Shown here in pieces: positions 1-6,691 of a stretch of 26,617 nt of DNA (position 1 is its first letter; each line of letters opens with the position of its first letter). Origin of the DNA: an uncultured Bacilli bacterium. Its GTDB lineage: Bacteria; Bacillota_I; Bacilli_A; RF39; UBA660. The stretch covers positions 1 through 26,617 of the forward strand of contig CAKPQS010000019.1 in NCBI GenBank assembly GCA_934179675.1. Direction: 5' to 3'. The position numbers were made by a program, and so were the translations under genes. The notes beneath the pieces were generated by a model, which was not told the DNA's origin, made no database searches, and was given only the letters and a program-made list of their open reading frames with translations.

Positions 1-76
1 GGTGGGCGATATAGGACTCGAACCTATGACCCCCTGCTTGTAAGGCAGGTGCTCTAACCAACTGAGCTAATCGCCC
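1..76 (-). tRNA. tRNA-Val (anticodon UAC)
   Basis: Read on the minus strand, positions 76 to 70 (GGGCGAT) pair with the acceptor 3' half at 10-4 (ATCGCCC). A D-arm (GCTC/GAGC), an anticodon stem CCTGC/GCAGG with loop CTTACAA, and a T-arm (ATAGG/CCTAT around TTCGAGT) follow. The anticodon is TAC, so the tRNA carries valine. The discriminator A is at 3 and CC at 2-1; the window ends before the last base of CCA, so whether CCA is fully encoded cannot be seen. It may be the first or only member of a tRNA cluster extending left of the window. Confidence 0.97.
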
Positions 77-95
77 AATAAACTTGACATGTATT

Positions 96-124
96 AATAT
101 ACCAAATTATATCTTACTTGTCAA
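96..124 (-). promoter_or_regulatory. Sigma-A promoter of the tRNA-Val gene
   Basis: On the minus strand a perfect -35 box TTGACA (124-119) is separated by 17 bp from TATATT (101-96). Initiation would fall about 12-15 nt before the tRNA 5' end. The near-consensus strength suits a stable RNA gene. Confidence 0.88.
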
Positions 125-128
125 GTGT

Positions 129-494
129 TTATTTGCTATCTTGTCTATTTTTTTGCAACTTTTGTTCAATCCAGATAGGAAGCTTATATTCTAGTGTGTT
201 AAAACCAAGTGGTGTTGGTTTAATTTTTCTCTTTGTTTTTTGTCTAAAATTGCGATAATTAATATTTTTTATACTTAGTTTTAGTTGGGATAATTCTTCA
301 TCTACTTCTAAAATTTCAACATTTATTTCTTCACCTATTTTTACAAAATCGTGAATATTATGAACAAAATCGTGAGATATTTCTGATATATGAATAAGTC
401 CACTATAATACTCATCCAAAGAAACAAATACGCCATAGCTTTCTATTCCAGTTACAGTTGCTTTAACGACTTTTCCTTTCTTATAATCTGCCAC
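129..494 (-). CDS. cvfD: S1-domain RNA-binding protein, CvfD/YugI (general stress protein 13) family
   Basis: A 121-residue cytoplasmic protein with one S1 RNA-binding domain over about residues 5-75 (KGKVVKATVTGIESYGVF, GLIHISEIS, LKLSIKNI). A basic linker (KTKRKIKP) and the tail TPLGFNTLEYKLPIWIEQK follow; that tail is the hallmark of YugI/GSP13. The family associates with the 30S subunit and affects translation, stress survival and, in pathogens, virulence gene expression. The start is a GTG at 494, chosen because GGAG at 506-503 lies 8 nt upstream; the GTG at 503 overlaps that ribosome binding site. An extended -10 (TGATATAAT, box at 518-513) lies just upstream, so the gene is probably transcribed alone, divergently from the Nfu gene. 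It ends 5 bp before the tRNA promoter. Confidence 0.9.
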   Translation of the reverse strand: MADYKKGKVVKATVTGIESYGVFVSLDEYYSGLIHISEISHDFVHNIHDFVKIGEEINVEILEVDEELSQLKLSIKNINYRNFRQKTKRKIKPTPLGFNTLEYKLPIWIEQKLQKNRQDSK

Positions 495-544
495 TAAAAC
501 CACTCCAAAAAGATTATATCACATATTTATAAAAATAAAAAGTC

Positions 545-574
545 TTTACATATTATTTATAAATATTATATAAT
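545..574 (+). promoter_or_regulatory. Promoter of the Nfu gene
   Basis: TTTACA at 545-550, an 18-bp spacer and a perfect TATAAT at 569-574. The predicted start of transcription near 581 leaves a leader of only about ten bases before the ATG at 590, so the transcript is nearly leaderless although it has a GGTGAG-like ribosome binding site. Confidence 0.75.
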
Positions 575-589
575 GGATTGGGTGAGAAA

Positions 590-826
590 ATGGAAACAAT
601 TGAAAAAATTAAAGAAGTAATTGATTATTTGCGTCCTTTTATTATGAATGAAGGCGGTAATATTGAATTTGATAAATATGAAGATAATATTGTATATGTT
701 AAAATGCAAGGTGCATGTGCAGAATGCGAAATGCAAGATTTAACTTTAAAAGATGGGTTATTAATGGCAATTAAAGAAGAAGTACCTGAAGTAAAAGATA
801 TTATCAGTGTTCTAAATAATCAATAG
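590..826 (+). CDS. NifU-like C-terminal domain protein (Nfu-type Fe-S cluster scaffold)
   Basis: A 78-residue stand-alone Nfu domain. Such proteins hold a 4Fe-4S (or 2Fe-2S) cluster between two monomers and pass it to target enzymes in the cytosol. The diagnostic elements are LRPFIMNEGGNIEF at residues 14-27 and the cluster-binding CAECEMQD (a CxxC pair) near residues 44-51, followed by KEEVPEV. The length matches the short Firmicutes Nfu/YutI proteins. An upstream TTG at 578 is in frame, but it lies inside the promoter region before the likely transcription start, so ATG 590 with GGTGAG just upstream is preferred. The gene is monocistronic: own promoter, and a terminator immediately at its stop. 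Its last 23 bp overlap the end of the convergent CotS-like gene. Confidence 0.92.
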   Translation: METIEKIKEVIDYLRPFIMNEGGNIEFDKYEDNIVYVKMQGACAECEMQDLTLKDGLLMAIKEEVPEVKDIISVLNNQ

Positions 827-1685
827 TTGGAATTTCAACTATTTTTTTTATATATGAATAAAAAATTTTTAAGAAATATTCATTTCTATCAGCATTTTCT
901 ATGTATTTATTAATACTTTTTTCATCTTTTTCTCCTGCAATTATTTCTTCAAAAGTATTAAAATAATAATTAGGGAATAATGTACGAGCAAATAAAAGTT
1001 TAATTTCTTCATTATTCAAATTAAATTTTTTTATTATATATTCTATATCATATACATTTAATAAATGATTATAATTATATTTTAGATATTCTGAAATATC
1101 TCTCACTTTTAAATCAATAATCATATTAAGGGGATTTAAAAAATCTTCAAGATGTTCATCTTTGGTTATATATTTATGACAAATTCGATATTCATTAACA
1201 TTTATTATATCAAGTAATTGAATAGCACTTTCTGCCAAACCACAAAAATAAGGAAAACTTTTTCTTAAAAGCGGATACTCTTTACCAAATTCAGATATTT
1301 GTAATTCTAAATAATCAATTTTTTCAGTCCATAAATCATACCAGGATATTTTTTTTAAATCTTTTGAATCTATTATAATTTTATTTATTTCATATATGTC
1401 ATTTAAAATAATTGGTTCTTTAGAATTTATAATAATTTCAAATAAAATATAATTTATACCATTAATATTAGTTAACAATGATTTTTGTTGATTATAAATA
1501 GGAATATGTATTTTGATATTATTTTTTATTAAAATATTTATAATTTTTATCATTTCTTCAATATTAATATTTTCTATTTTATACATATAATATAATTTAT
1601 TATTAACTTTAAACCAATAATGATTAGCATTTTGGTGAACTTCAGTAACTTTTAAATTATAGTAATAAATAATTGCATTTTTCAT
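804..1685 (-). CDS. Putative CotS/YutH-like protein (degenerate aminoglycoside-phosphotransferase fold)
   Basis: A 293-residue soluble protein, rich in Ile, Asn and Lys, with no signal peptide or membrane segment. The segment YRICHKYITKDEHLEDFLNP followed by NMIIDLKVRDISEYLKYNYN resembles, in order and spacing, the catalytic-loop and metal-loop region of kinase-fold spore coat proteins of the CotS/YutH group. The usual HxDxxxxN and DxD residues are not intact, so catalysis is unlikely. In Bacillus such proteins sit in the spore coat; whether this organism sporulates cannot be told. The start at ATG 1685 has GAGGTGA 5-6 nt upstream and a TATAAT (1702-1697) before it. It ends in TGA, supporting the standard code. 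The family assignment rests on pattern memory; the fold could be checked by profile search. Confidence 0.5.
   Translation of the reverse strand: MKNAIIYYYNLKVTEVHQNANHYWFKVNNKLYYMYKIENINIEEMIKIINILIKNNIKIHIPIYNQQKSLLTNINGINYILFEIIINSKEPIILNDIYEINKIIIDSKDLKKISWYDLWTEKIDYLELQISEFGKEYPLLRKSFPYFCGLAESAIQLLDIINVNEYRICHKYITKDEHLEDFLNPLNMIIDLKVRDISEYLKYNYNHLLNVYDIEYIIKKFNLNNEEIKLLFARTLFPNYYFNTFEEIIAGEKDEKSINKYIENADRNEYFLKIFYSYIKKIVEIPTIDYLEH
823..849 (+). terminator. Intrinsic terminator of the Nfu gene
   Basis: ATAGTTG (823-829) and CAACTAT (836-842) form a 7-bp stem with a 6-nt loop, followed by a run of T. The stem contains the Nfu stop codon (TAG, 824-826) and lies inside the 3' coding part of the convergent gene at 804-1685. 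Confidence 0.82.
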
Positions 1686-1722
1686 CAGTTCACCTCATTA
1701 TATTTTATGTTTAAAGAGCATT

Positions 1723-1748
1723 AAAAAAGAACATTTTTATTGTTCTTT
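1723..1748 (-). terminator. Intrinsic terminator after the DUF1292 gene
   Basis: On the minus strand AAAGAACA (1748-1741) and TGTTCTTT (1733-1726) form an 8-bp stem whose 7-nt loop contains the TAA stop of the DUF1292 gene; a T run follows (1728-1723). The 5' arm encodes the last residues of the protein. Confidence 0.85.
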
Positions 1749-2468
1749 TAAAATTTCACAAATTCTTTCTAATTTTTCTTTAATTTTTTGAACTTCTGTT
1801 GTTAATTCTTCTGTTTTTTTACATTCATTTTCATATGCTTCTTTAAAGTCAAAATCATTTTCAACTTTTGATGCGTCAGCAACAGGTTCAACTGTAATAG
1901 TTGGTTCATTCATTGGTTGAACAGCAACAGGAATTTCTGGTTCTGCAGGTGCATCTACAACTGCTTGTACATCTGGTTCAACTGAAGTTGGGTCAGTAAA
2001 ACTAGGTTCTTCAACTTTAGGAATTTTTATATCTATTACAGGATTAACATTAATTTCTGGTATTACAGGAGTTTCTACTTCGATAGGTTTAGCACTTTCT
2101 ATAACAAAGTTCTTATTTGCACCTAGCATTGGTATATTATCAGCTTTTAATTTGATAATACGTTTATCTTCTACTCTCATGTTATTTAAAACTTTTTCAT
2201 CTAGATCTGGAATTTGGACAGGCATATTTGCACGATTTGCTTTGACAATTTCTTGAATTAATTTTTTTACATTATCCCATTCTTCATCAGGAACCTTAAT
2301 AGCAACTAGTCCATCATGTTCAATTACTTTAGCAATATAAATTCTTTGTAATTCGCCTTCTATTTCTCCCATAGTATATATTAAATATTTATTTTCGCCA
2401 TCTTTAATATATCTAACAACACTAACTTCTTTCATATTACCATTTTCATTTATTGTTATTCTTTCCAT
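1737..2468 (-). CDS. DUF1292-domain protein with proline-rich linker and C-terminal coiled coil
   Basis: A 243-residue acidic cytoplasmic protein. Residues 1-60 (KEVSVVRYIKDGENKYLIYT, then IYIAKV) match the DUF1292/YrzB-like domain of Firmicutes, whose function is not established. Residues about 125-205 form a Pro/Glu/Val-rich linker of repeated VEEP, VEP and PEIPV elements, likely disordered. Residues 210-243 (EAYENECKKTEELTTEVQK and on) have heptad character and should form a coiled coil. The architecture suggests a small binding domain tethered to an oligomerising helix; that reading is inference. The start at ATG 2468 has GAGGGAGAA upstream. It is transcribed from its own promoter (2501-2529) and closed by its own terminator. 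Confidence 0.7.
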   Translation of the reverse strand: MERITINENGNMKEVSVVRYIKDGENKYLIYTMGEIEGELQRIYIAKVIEHDGLVAIKVPDEEWDNVKKLIQEIVKANRANMPVQIPDLDEKVLNNMRVEDKRIIKLKADNIPMLGANKNFVIESAKPIEVETPVIPEINVNPVIDIKIPKVEEPSFTDPTSVEPDVQAVVDAPAEPEIPVAVQPMNEPTITVEPVADASKVENDFDFKEAYENECKKTEELTTEVQKIKEKLERICEILKEQ

Positions 2469-2500
2469 AATAATTCTCCCTCTTATTCTAATCTGTAATT

Positions 2501-2529
2501 AGTATAACAAATTTTTTTTTATTTTTCAA
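2501..2529 (-). promoter_or_regulatory. Promoter of the DUF1292 gene
   Basis: On the minus strand TTGAAA (2529-2524), a 17-bp A-rich spacer and TATACT (2506-2501), about 33 bp before the start codon. The rest of the 2469-2643 gap is AT-rich and holds a short palindrome TGTTGCAACA at 2634-2643, just past the stop of the next gene; I see no gene in it. Confidence 0.75.
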
Positions 2530-2643
2530 TATATATTTTTATTTTTCTGTATTTTTTTAAATTTTATACTTATTTTTTTACACTTACAAGAAATCTATTT
2601 TTATAAACATGTAGTAATATACTTGATAGTTATTGTTGCAACA

Positions 2644-4266
2644 TTACCGCCTAAAAGTGGATGTAAGACTTTTTACATGATCCAAATGAGATTCTAATCT
2701 TTCCTGATATGATTTCAAATTTTTATAATATTCATAATATTCTTCTTTACTAATTGTGTTTTCTAATAACTTTAATTGTCTTTGTAGATATTGGACTACA
2801 TATTGTAATTCTTCTGCATCCCTTGTATTATATATTCCATTTTTTACTTTTTCTCTATATGTATTAAATTCATTAACCATTTTGTTATATAATTGCATAA
2901 ATTGCGCAATTTTATCATCTATTTCTTTTCTTTCAGATTGTGTTTGTACTGGAATATTAGTTTCTTCTGGTTTTCTTTTTTCTATATTTCCTTCTGATTT
3001 TAATTCATCTAACTTTTTATCAGTTCTTTCTACTTTTCTATCACTTATAGGAACTTTTGTAGAAGCATTTTCTTGTTTATTTTGTGTTACTACAACTTGA
3101 TCTTCATGCTCTGACTTTTTTTCTGAAGTTCCATTATTAATTTTATCTAATGTTTCTTTTTTTGTTTCTGAATTATTATCTTTATTTACTGCTTCTTTTC
3201 TTGGTTGACTGAATATAGATAAAGCAGCATTCAAATATTTTATATGTCCATTTAATCTTTCAGATAAATCTGATAAAGTTTCAAAATATTCATTATATTC
3301 TTTCTCACTAATTGAATTATATAATAATTTCAATTGTGTTTGCAAATGATTAATTGTTTCCAGTAATTTTGGTGCTTCTCCTGTACTATATTTTCCACTA
3401 CTAACTTTTTCTCTATATTTATAAAACTCACTAGTCAATGTATTATATGAATTTACAAATTGTGAGACTTTATCTTGGTTATTTTGTGTTACTGCAACTG
3501 GTTCTTCATGCTCTGATTTTTTTTCTGATGTTTCGTTATTAGGCTTATCTAATGTTTCTTTTTTCACTTCTGAATTATTACCCTTGTTTTCAACATTTCT
3601 ACTTGATTTCTTTTTCAATATATTACTTAATTCTGATGAGCTATAAATATCTTGTTCTGATGGGATAAATGGATTTTCTGATGTAGCAATATATAAAATT
3701 AAATCTCTTTTATTAGCCATATACTTTTCGTCAGGTTTCAATAAATAATCATATTTATGATCTACTCCATAGATATTATATGGATTACCACCAGTATAAC
3801 GAGGAAAACCAGGTACATAATGTCCAAACCACAAAGGTGCAACTTTAGCTGCAAATTGGGCACCTTTTTCAATTTGTTTCCTTGCTGTTTCTAGAATTTT
3901 TTTCATTGGTTCTATAAAATCAGATTCAGTTAATTCACCACTTTTGTATCGGAAACTTAAATATCTATATATTTCTTTGAATTCAAGATATAATGTCATT
4001 TTTCTTATCATTTCGGCACATATTTCTTCTATATCTTGTTCATCTTGCGGAAAATAAAATTTTTGGGGTTCTAGTAGTTCAGAACTTAATTTACCTAAAT
4101 CAGCACTCCTGAATGGTACTTCATAAATCCTGCCATCATCTAATGTATACCGATTAACAGCAGTTTTATTATCAAGTACTACTTGATGTAGTCCGACTAT
4201 ACGATCATCTATATTTTTAAATAATCCTATTGCTTCTTCAAATTTTTTTGTTTCCATAATAACCAT
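2644..4266 (-). CDS. Unrecognised 540-residue protein with a duplicated linker-plus-helical module
   Basis: I do not recognise this protein. Residues 1-220 form a unique N-terminal domain with an aromatic, Gly/Pro-rich patch (FGHYVPGFPRYTGGNPYNIY, about 147-166). The C-terminal half is an internal duplication: a charged linker (NNSEVKKETLDK..., 230-264, and NNSETKKETLDK..., 364-398), each followed by a helical module of about 90 residues (264-352 and 451-539). The modules share YREKV, QLKLL, SIS/TIS-EY and a closing RL--H motif. There is no signal peptide or membrane helix, so it is predicted cytoplasmic. The start at ATG 4266 has AAAGGA 5 nt upstream; ATG 4257 is an alternative with poorer spacing. 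The IS110 left end lies immediately upstream, so native promoter sequences may have been displaced. Confidence 0.75.
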   Translation of the reverse strand: MVIMETKKFEEAIGLFKNIDDRIVGLHQVVLDNKTAVNRYTLDDGRIYEVPFRSADLGKLSSELLEPQKFYFPQDEQDIEEICAEMIRKMTLYLEFKEIYRYLSFRYKSGELTESDFIEPMKKILETARKQIEKGAQFAAKVAPLWFGHYVPGFPRYTGGNPYNIYGVDHKYDYLLKPDEKYMANKRDLILYIATSENPFIPSEQDIYSSSELSNILKKKSSRNVENKGNNSEVKKETLDKPNNETSEKKSEHEEPVAVTQNNQDKVSQFVNSYNTLTSEFYKYREKVSSGKYSTGEAPKLLETINHLQTQLKLLYNSISEKEYNEYFETLSDLSERLNGHIKYLNAALSIFSQPRKEAVNKDNNSETKKETLDKINNGTSEKKSEHEDQVVVTQNKQENASTKVPISDRKVERTDKKLDELKSEGNIEKRKPEETNIPVQTQSERKEIDDKIAQFMQLYNKMVNEFNTYREKVKNGIYNTRDAEELQYVVQYLQRQLKLLENTISKEEYYEYYKNLKSYQERLESHLDHVKSLTSTFRR

Positions 4267-4309
4267 CCATTCCTTTCACTTTGTTCAAGGCACACATAGT
4301 GATGAAAAC

Positions 4310-4338
4310 TTGAACAAAATTTATTTTTTATATATAAT
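4310..4338 (+). promoter_or_regulatory. Promoter in the IS110 left end
   Basis: TTGAAC at 4310-4315, a 17-bp spacer and TATAAT at 4333-4338, reading toward the transposase. Transcription would begin near 4344, exactly where the basal helix of the candidate bridge RNA starts. In the IS110 family the left-end promoter drives both the guide RNA and the recombinase message. Confidence 0.7.
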
Positions 4339-4343
4339 ACAGA

Positions 4344-4534
4344 CCTTGAAAGAGTGTGTAATACAAAGCACGGTAGGAGGAGTTGCAGACTTCCTGTAAC
4401 TCTTTGGATTAAATCAGCATAATATAACCAGTGCAAATGTGATTGTTTCAAGCACACATAAGTAGTCCTTCAAGGCTGTAGACTAATCATTGACTTTAGT
4501 TAATTCTTAGTGTTAATCACATAGTCAACACATT
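4344..4534 (+). ncRNA. Candidate IS110 bridge RNA (left-end non-coding RNA)
   Basis: IS110-family elements encode a structured bridge RNA in their non-coding end that pairs with target and donor DNA and guides the recombinase. The region downstream of the 4310-4338 promoter folds as expected. CCTTGAA (4344-4350) pairs with TTCAAGG (4469-4475), and nested GTGTG (4354-4358) pairs with CACAC (4453-4457). An internal hairpin of up to 12 bp, with G-U pairs, joins 4377-4388 to 4394-4405. Further 3' are ACTAA/TTAGT (4482-4486/4496-4500) and GTGTT/AACAC (4510-4514/4527-4531). The size, roughly 130-190 nt, fits known bridge RNAs. Which loops act as target and donor guides is not determined, and the 3' end is estimated. 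Confidence 0.6.
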
Positions 4535-4558
4535 CTTTCAAAAATATTTTGAAAGGAA
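4535..4558 (+). promoter_or_regulatory. Hairpin covering the transposase ribosome binding site
   Basis: CTTTCAAAA (4535-4543) and TTTTGAAAG (4547-4555) form a perfect 9-bp hairpin with a 3-nt loop. Its 3' arm contains the first half of the ribosome binding site GAAAGGAAG (4551-4559), which serves the ATG at 4568. Such a structure would limit translation of the transposase, a common control in insertion sequences. It could also mark the 3' end of the upstream RNA, although no T run follows. Confidence 0.65.
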
Positions 4559-4567
4559 GTTTTATTT

Positions 4568-5840
4568 ATGGAAGTTATTTATTCAAAAGCATGTGGTGTT
4601 GATGTGCACAAATCTTTTATAGTTGCTGTCATTTGTGACTCAACTTCCATCACACCGAAATATTTAAGAAAACGTTTTTCTACCTACACTAACTCTTTAA
4701 TTGAATTTAGAAATTGACTTATTGATAACGACTGTCAAAATGTATGTATGGAATCTACTGGAAAGTATTACGTTCCTGTATACAATGCATTAGAAAGTTT
4801 TACTTCTAATATCGTCGTTGCCAATCCTAAATGGGTTAAAGACATTAAAGGTGAGAAAGACGATAACAGAGATGCAAAATGGATTGCAGACTTGTTTAAA
4901 ATGGGACTAGTTCGTTATTCTTATATTCCATCTAAAGATTTTAGAGTCTTAAGAGAATTTACAAGATATCGTTATAAACTTACTAATACCAAATAATATG
5001 AGAAAAACAGATTTATTAATGCTTTTACTTTGGTAATTGCAAATTAGATATGGTTTTTTCTGATATTTTTGGAAAATCTTCCCAATCTATTATTGATATC
5101 ATTTTAAATAATGATGATTTTTCAGATGATGATAACGCAAAAATTGCAAATCCTCTCATGAAGATATTATTTCTTCTGTTAATGGAATACAATTAACTAA
5201 CGAACAAAAACTAAAAATTAATATTGTCAAAGATCATATTGATTATCTAAATAATCAAATAATTAAACTAAATGATATAATTGATATTCTAATCGAACCT
5301 TATGAAGCATATATTGATCTACTTTGTACAATTCCTGGTATTGATAGAAATTCTACAATTGGTATTTTATCTGAAATTAGTAATGACATGTCTCAATTTA
5401 AATCACATTATCATTTAACTTCTTGGGCAGGTCTTGCACCTGGCTGTAATGAATCTGCTGGTAAGAAAAAATCCGTTAAAATTTCTCGTGCAGGTGTTTA
5501 CCTTAAACCTTATCTTGTTGAAGTTGCACATTGTGCTGTTAAAGATAAATCTAATTCTTATTATTCCAAAAAGTTTGAGAAAATTTCTAAACGCCGTGGT
5601 AAGAAACGCGCCTACATTGTAATTGCTAGAAAAATTTTAATTGCTATCTATCACATGTTTGAAACTGGCGAAGTTTGGAATCCTACTGATTTATCATCTA
5701 TTGAAACGCCAATTGAAGATAGAATTAAATATACTAAAAATAATTTCAATCAATCATTTAAGCAATTATTATCTTTAGGACTTACATCAGAAGAATTAAT
5801 AGAATTAATTAATCAGAATGCCAATAAATTACCTGTTTAA
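4568..5840 (+). pseudogene. IS110-family transposase, disrupted by two stops and two frameshifts
   Basis: When the frames are joined the product is about 424 residues, the normal IS110 length. The N-terminal RuvC-like DEDD domain shows CGVDVHKSFIVAV (first Asp), MESTGKY (Glu) and GEKDDNRDAKWIADLF (two Asp). The C-terminal Tnp_20 domain shows LCTIPGI and TSWAGLAPGCNESAGKKKS with the catalytic-type serine. Lesions are TGA at 4715-4717 (codon 50, where the family has Trp, so TGG to TGA), TAA at 4994-4996 (codon 143), a one-base loss near 5027-5032 and another near 5150-5158. The C-terminal part from about 5157 to 5840 is open. The four other tryptophans use TGG. It was a DNA recombinase and is now inactive; decay looks recent because the protein sequence is otherwise well kept. 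Confidence 0.93.
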
Positions 5841-6049
5841 TTTTTGACTTTCTTTGGGGTAAGGGGAAGTCTGCCTTTTTTACTAATTTTATAAAATAAA
5901 TTTTGATTTTGTTTTCAGACTAATTCCTCCTAGGAACTATATTCTCAATACAATTCTCTTTTATTATATCATATATTCATTTTTTTTCAAATGTTTTTTT
6001 TAGGAATAATAGGTTTGATTAACTTATGATAATGTCTTAAGTAATAGCT
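5841..6049. other. Gene-free gap between the two insertion-sequence remnants
   Basis: The gap holds the IS110 right end (GGAAGTCTGC, 5865-5874, within a weak AAGG/CCTT hairpin followed by Ts at 5861-5881), a T-rich stretch to about 6000, and the presumed left end of the ISNCY element starting near TGTCTTAAG at 6033. The motif AATGTCT occurs twice, at about 6031 and 6056, as is usual for subterminal transposase-binding repeats. I see no gene. Confidence 0.5.
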
Positions 6050-6079
6050 TTGGAAAATGTCTCAAAGTTAATGTATAAT
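6050..6079 (+). promoter_or_regulatory. Promoter of the ISNCY-type transposase remnant
   Basis: TTGGAA at 6050-6055, an 18-bp spacer and TATAAT at 6074-6079. It is followed by ATATCAC/GTGATAT around TCGAG (about 6079-6098), which overlaps the ribosome binding site GAGGTGAT. Confidence 0.6.
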
Positions 6080-6103
6080 ATATCACTCGAGGTGATATGT
6101 AAA

Positions 6104-6690
6104 ATGAGAAAGGTTGAATTAAGAATGAATAAACAAGAAAAATATGAAGTTATCAAAGAACTAATTGATCACAATGGTAACAAAAAACGAGCTGAAAAAA
6201 AGCTCGGCATATCAAGACGACAAATTGACCGTCTAATAGTTAAATATAAAAAGAAAGGCAAATTCGCATTTGTACATGGTAACAGAAACAAAAAACCAGC
6301 AAGTACATTAGATAAGTCAATCTCTGAAGATATTATACTACTTTATACAAATAAATATCAAGGTTGGAATTTTCAACATTTAATGAATTTTTAGAAAAAG
6401 ATGAAAATATTAAAGTATCTTATAATTTTATTTATACAACTTTAACTAATGCTGGTTTTATTTCTCCCAAAGCCAGAAGAAAAACTAAAAAAATGCTGCT
6501 AAAGCTAAATTACTTGAAGAAAAGAAAATTAATCTTGCTATGTCAGATGAACAATTTAATACAATTATCAATCATGAGGTTGCTTTAGAAGATTCTCACC
6601 CTAGAGGAGAAAAACCGAAATTCTTTGGTGCAATTATTGAACAAGATGGCTCTATTCACACATGGTTTAGTGATAAAAAAAATTATAATT
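6104..6690 (+). pseudogene. ISNCY/IS1202-type transposase, frameshifted and truncated at the 3' end
   Basis: The start at ATG 6104 follows GAGGTGAT. The N-terminus carries a helix-turn-helix (NGNKKRAEKKLGISRRQIDR) and a linker ending in YKKKGKFAFVHGNRNKKP. Restoring one lost T near 6380 and one lost A in the A-run near 6489 rejoins GWNFQH-FNEFLEKDENIKVS and RRKTKK-NAAKAKLLEEKK. The third segment ends with EDSHPRGEKPKFFGAIIEQD and DGSIHTWFSDKK. This is the start of the DDE catalytic core, with its first Asp, in ISNCY/IS1202 (ISDvu2-like) transposases. The homology stops near 6678, so the rest of the core and the right end are gone. What follows is the 3' end of the convergent membrane-protein gene. 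The remnant is inactive. Confidence 0.85.
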
Positions 6691-6691
6691 T

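Larger units (their letters stand above)
4280..5890 (+). mobile_element. Decayed IS110-family insertion sequence (approximate limits)
   Basis: The element has a long non-coding left end (about 4280-4567), one transposase gene (4568-5840) and a short right end. This is the arrangement of the IS110 subgroup proper, in contrast to IS1111, where the long non-coding end is on the right. IS110 elements lack conventional terminal inverted repeats and usually make no target duplication, so exact ends cannot be set. The left limit is placed at the inverted repeat 4280-4289/4309-4318. The right limit is near GGAAGTCTGC at 5865-5874, whose reverse complement occurs in the left end at 4386-4395. The transposase is inactivated, so the element cannot move by itself. 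Confidence 0.75.

Noticed and set aside
83..125. Inverted repeat CTTGACA/TGTCAAG and a plus-strand TTGACA beside the tRNA
   Set aside because: One arm is simply the -35 box of the tRNA promoter, and no plus-strand gene follows the other.
4227..4457. Minus-strand frame of 76 codons over the IS110 left end
   Set aside because: It overlaps the start of the 540-residue gene and the structured left end, lacks a ribosome binding site and has a random-looking product.
4715..4717. TGA at a conserved Trp position of the IS110 transposase as a sign of genetic code 4
   Set aside because: rplB, rplP, secY and the CotS-like gene use TGA as a genuine stop, and the other transposase tryptophans are TGG; a nonsense mutation explains it.
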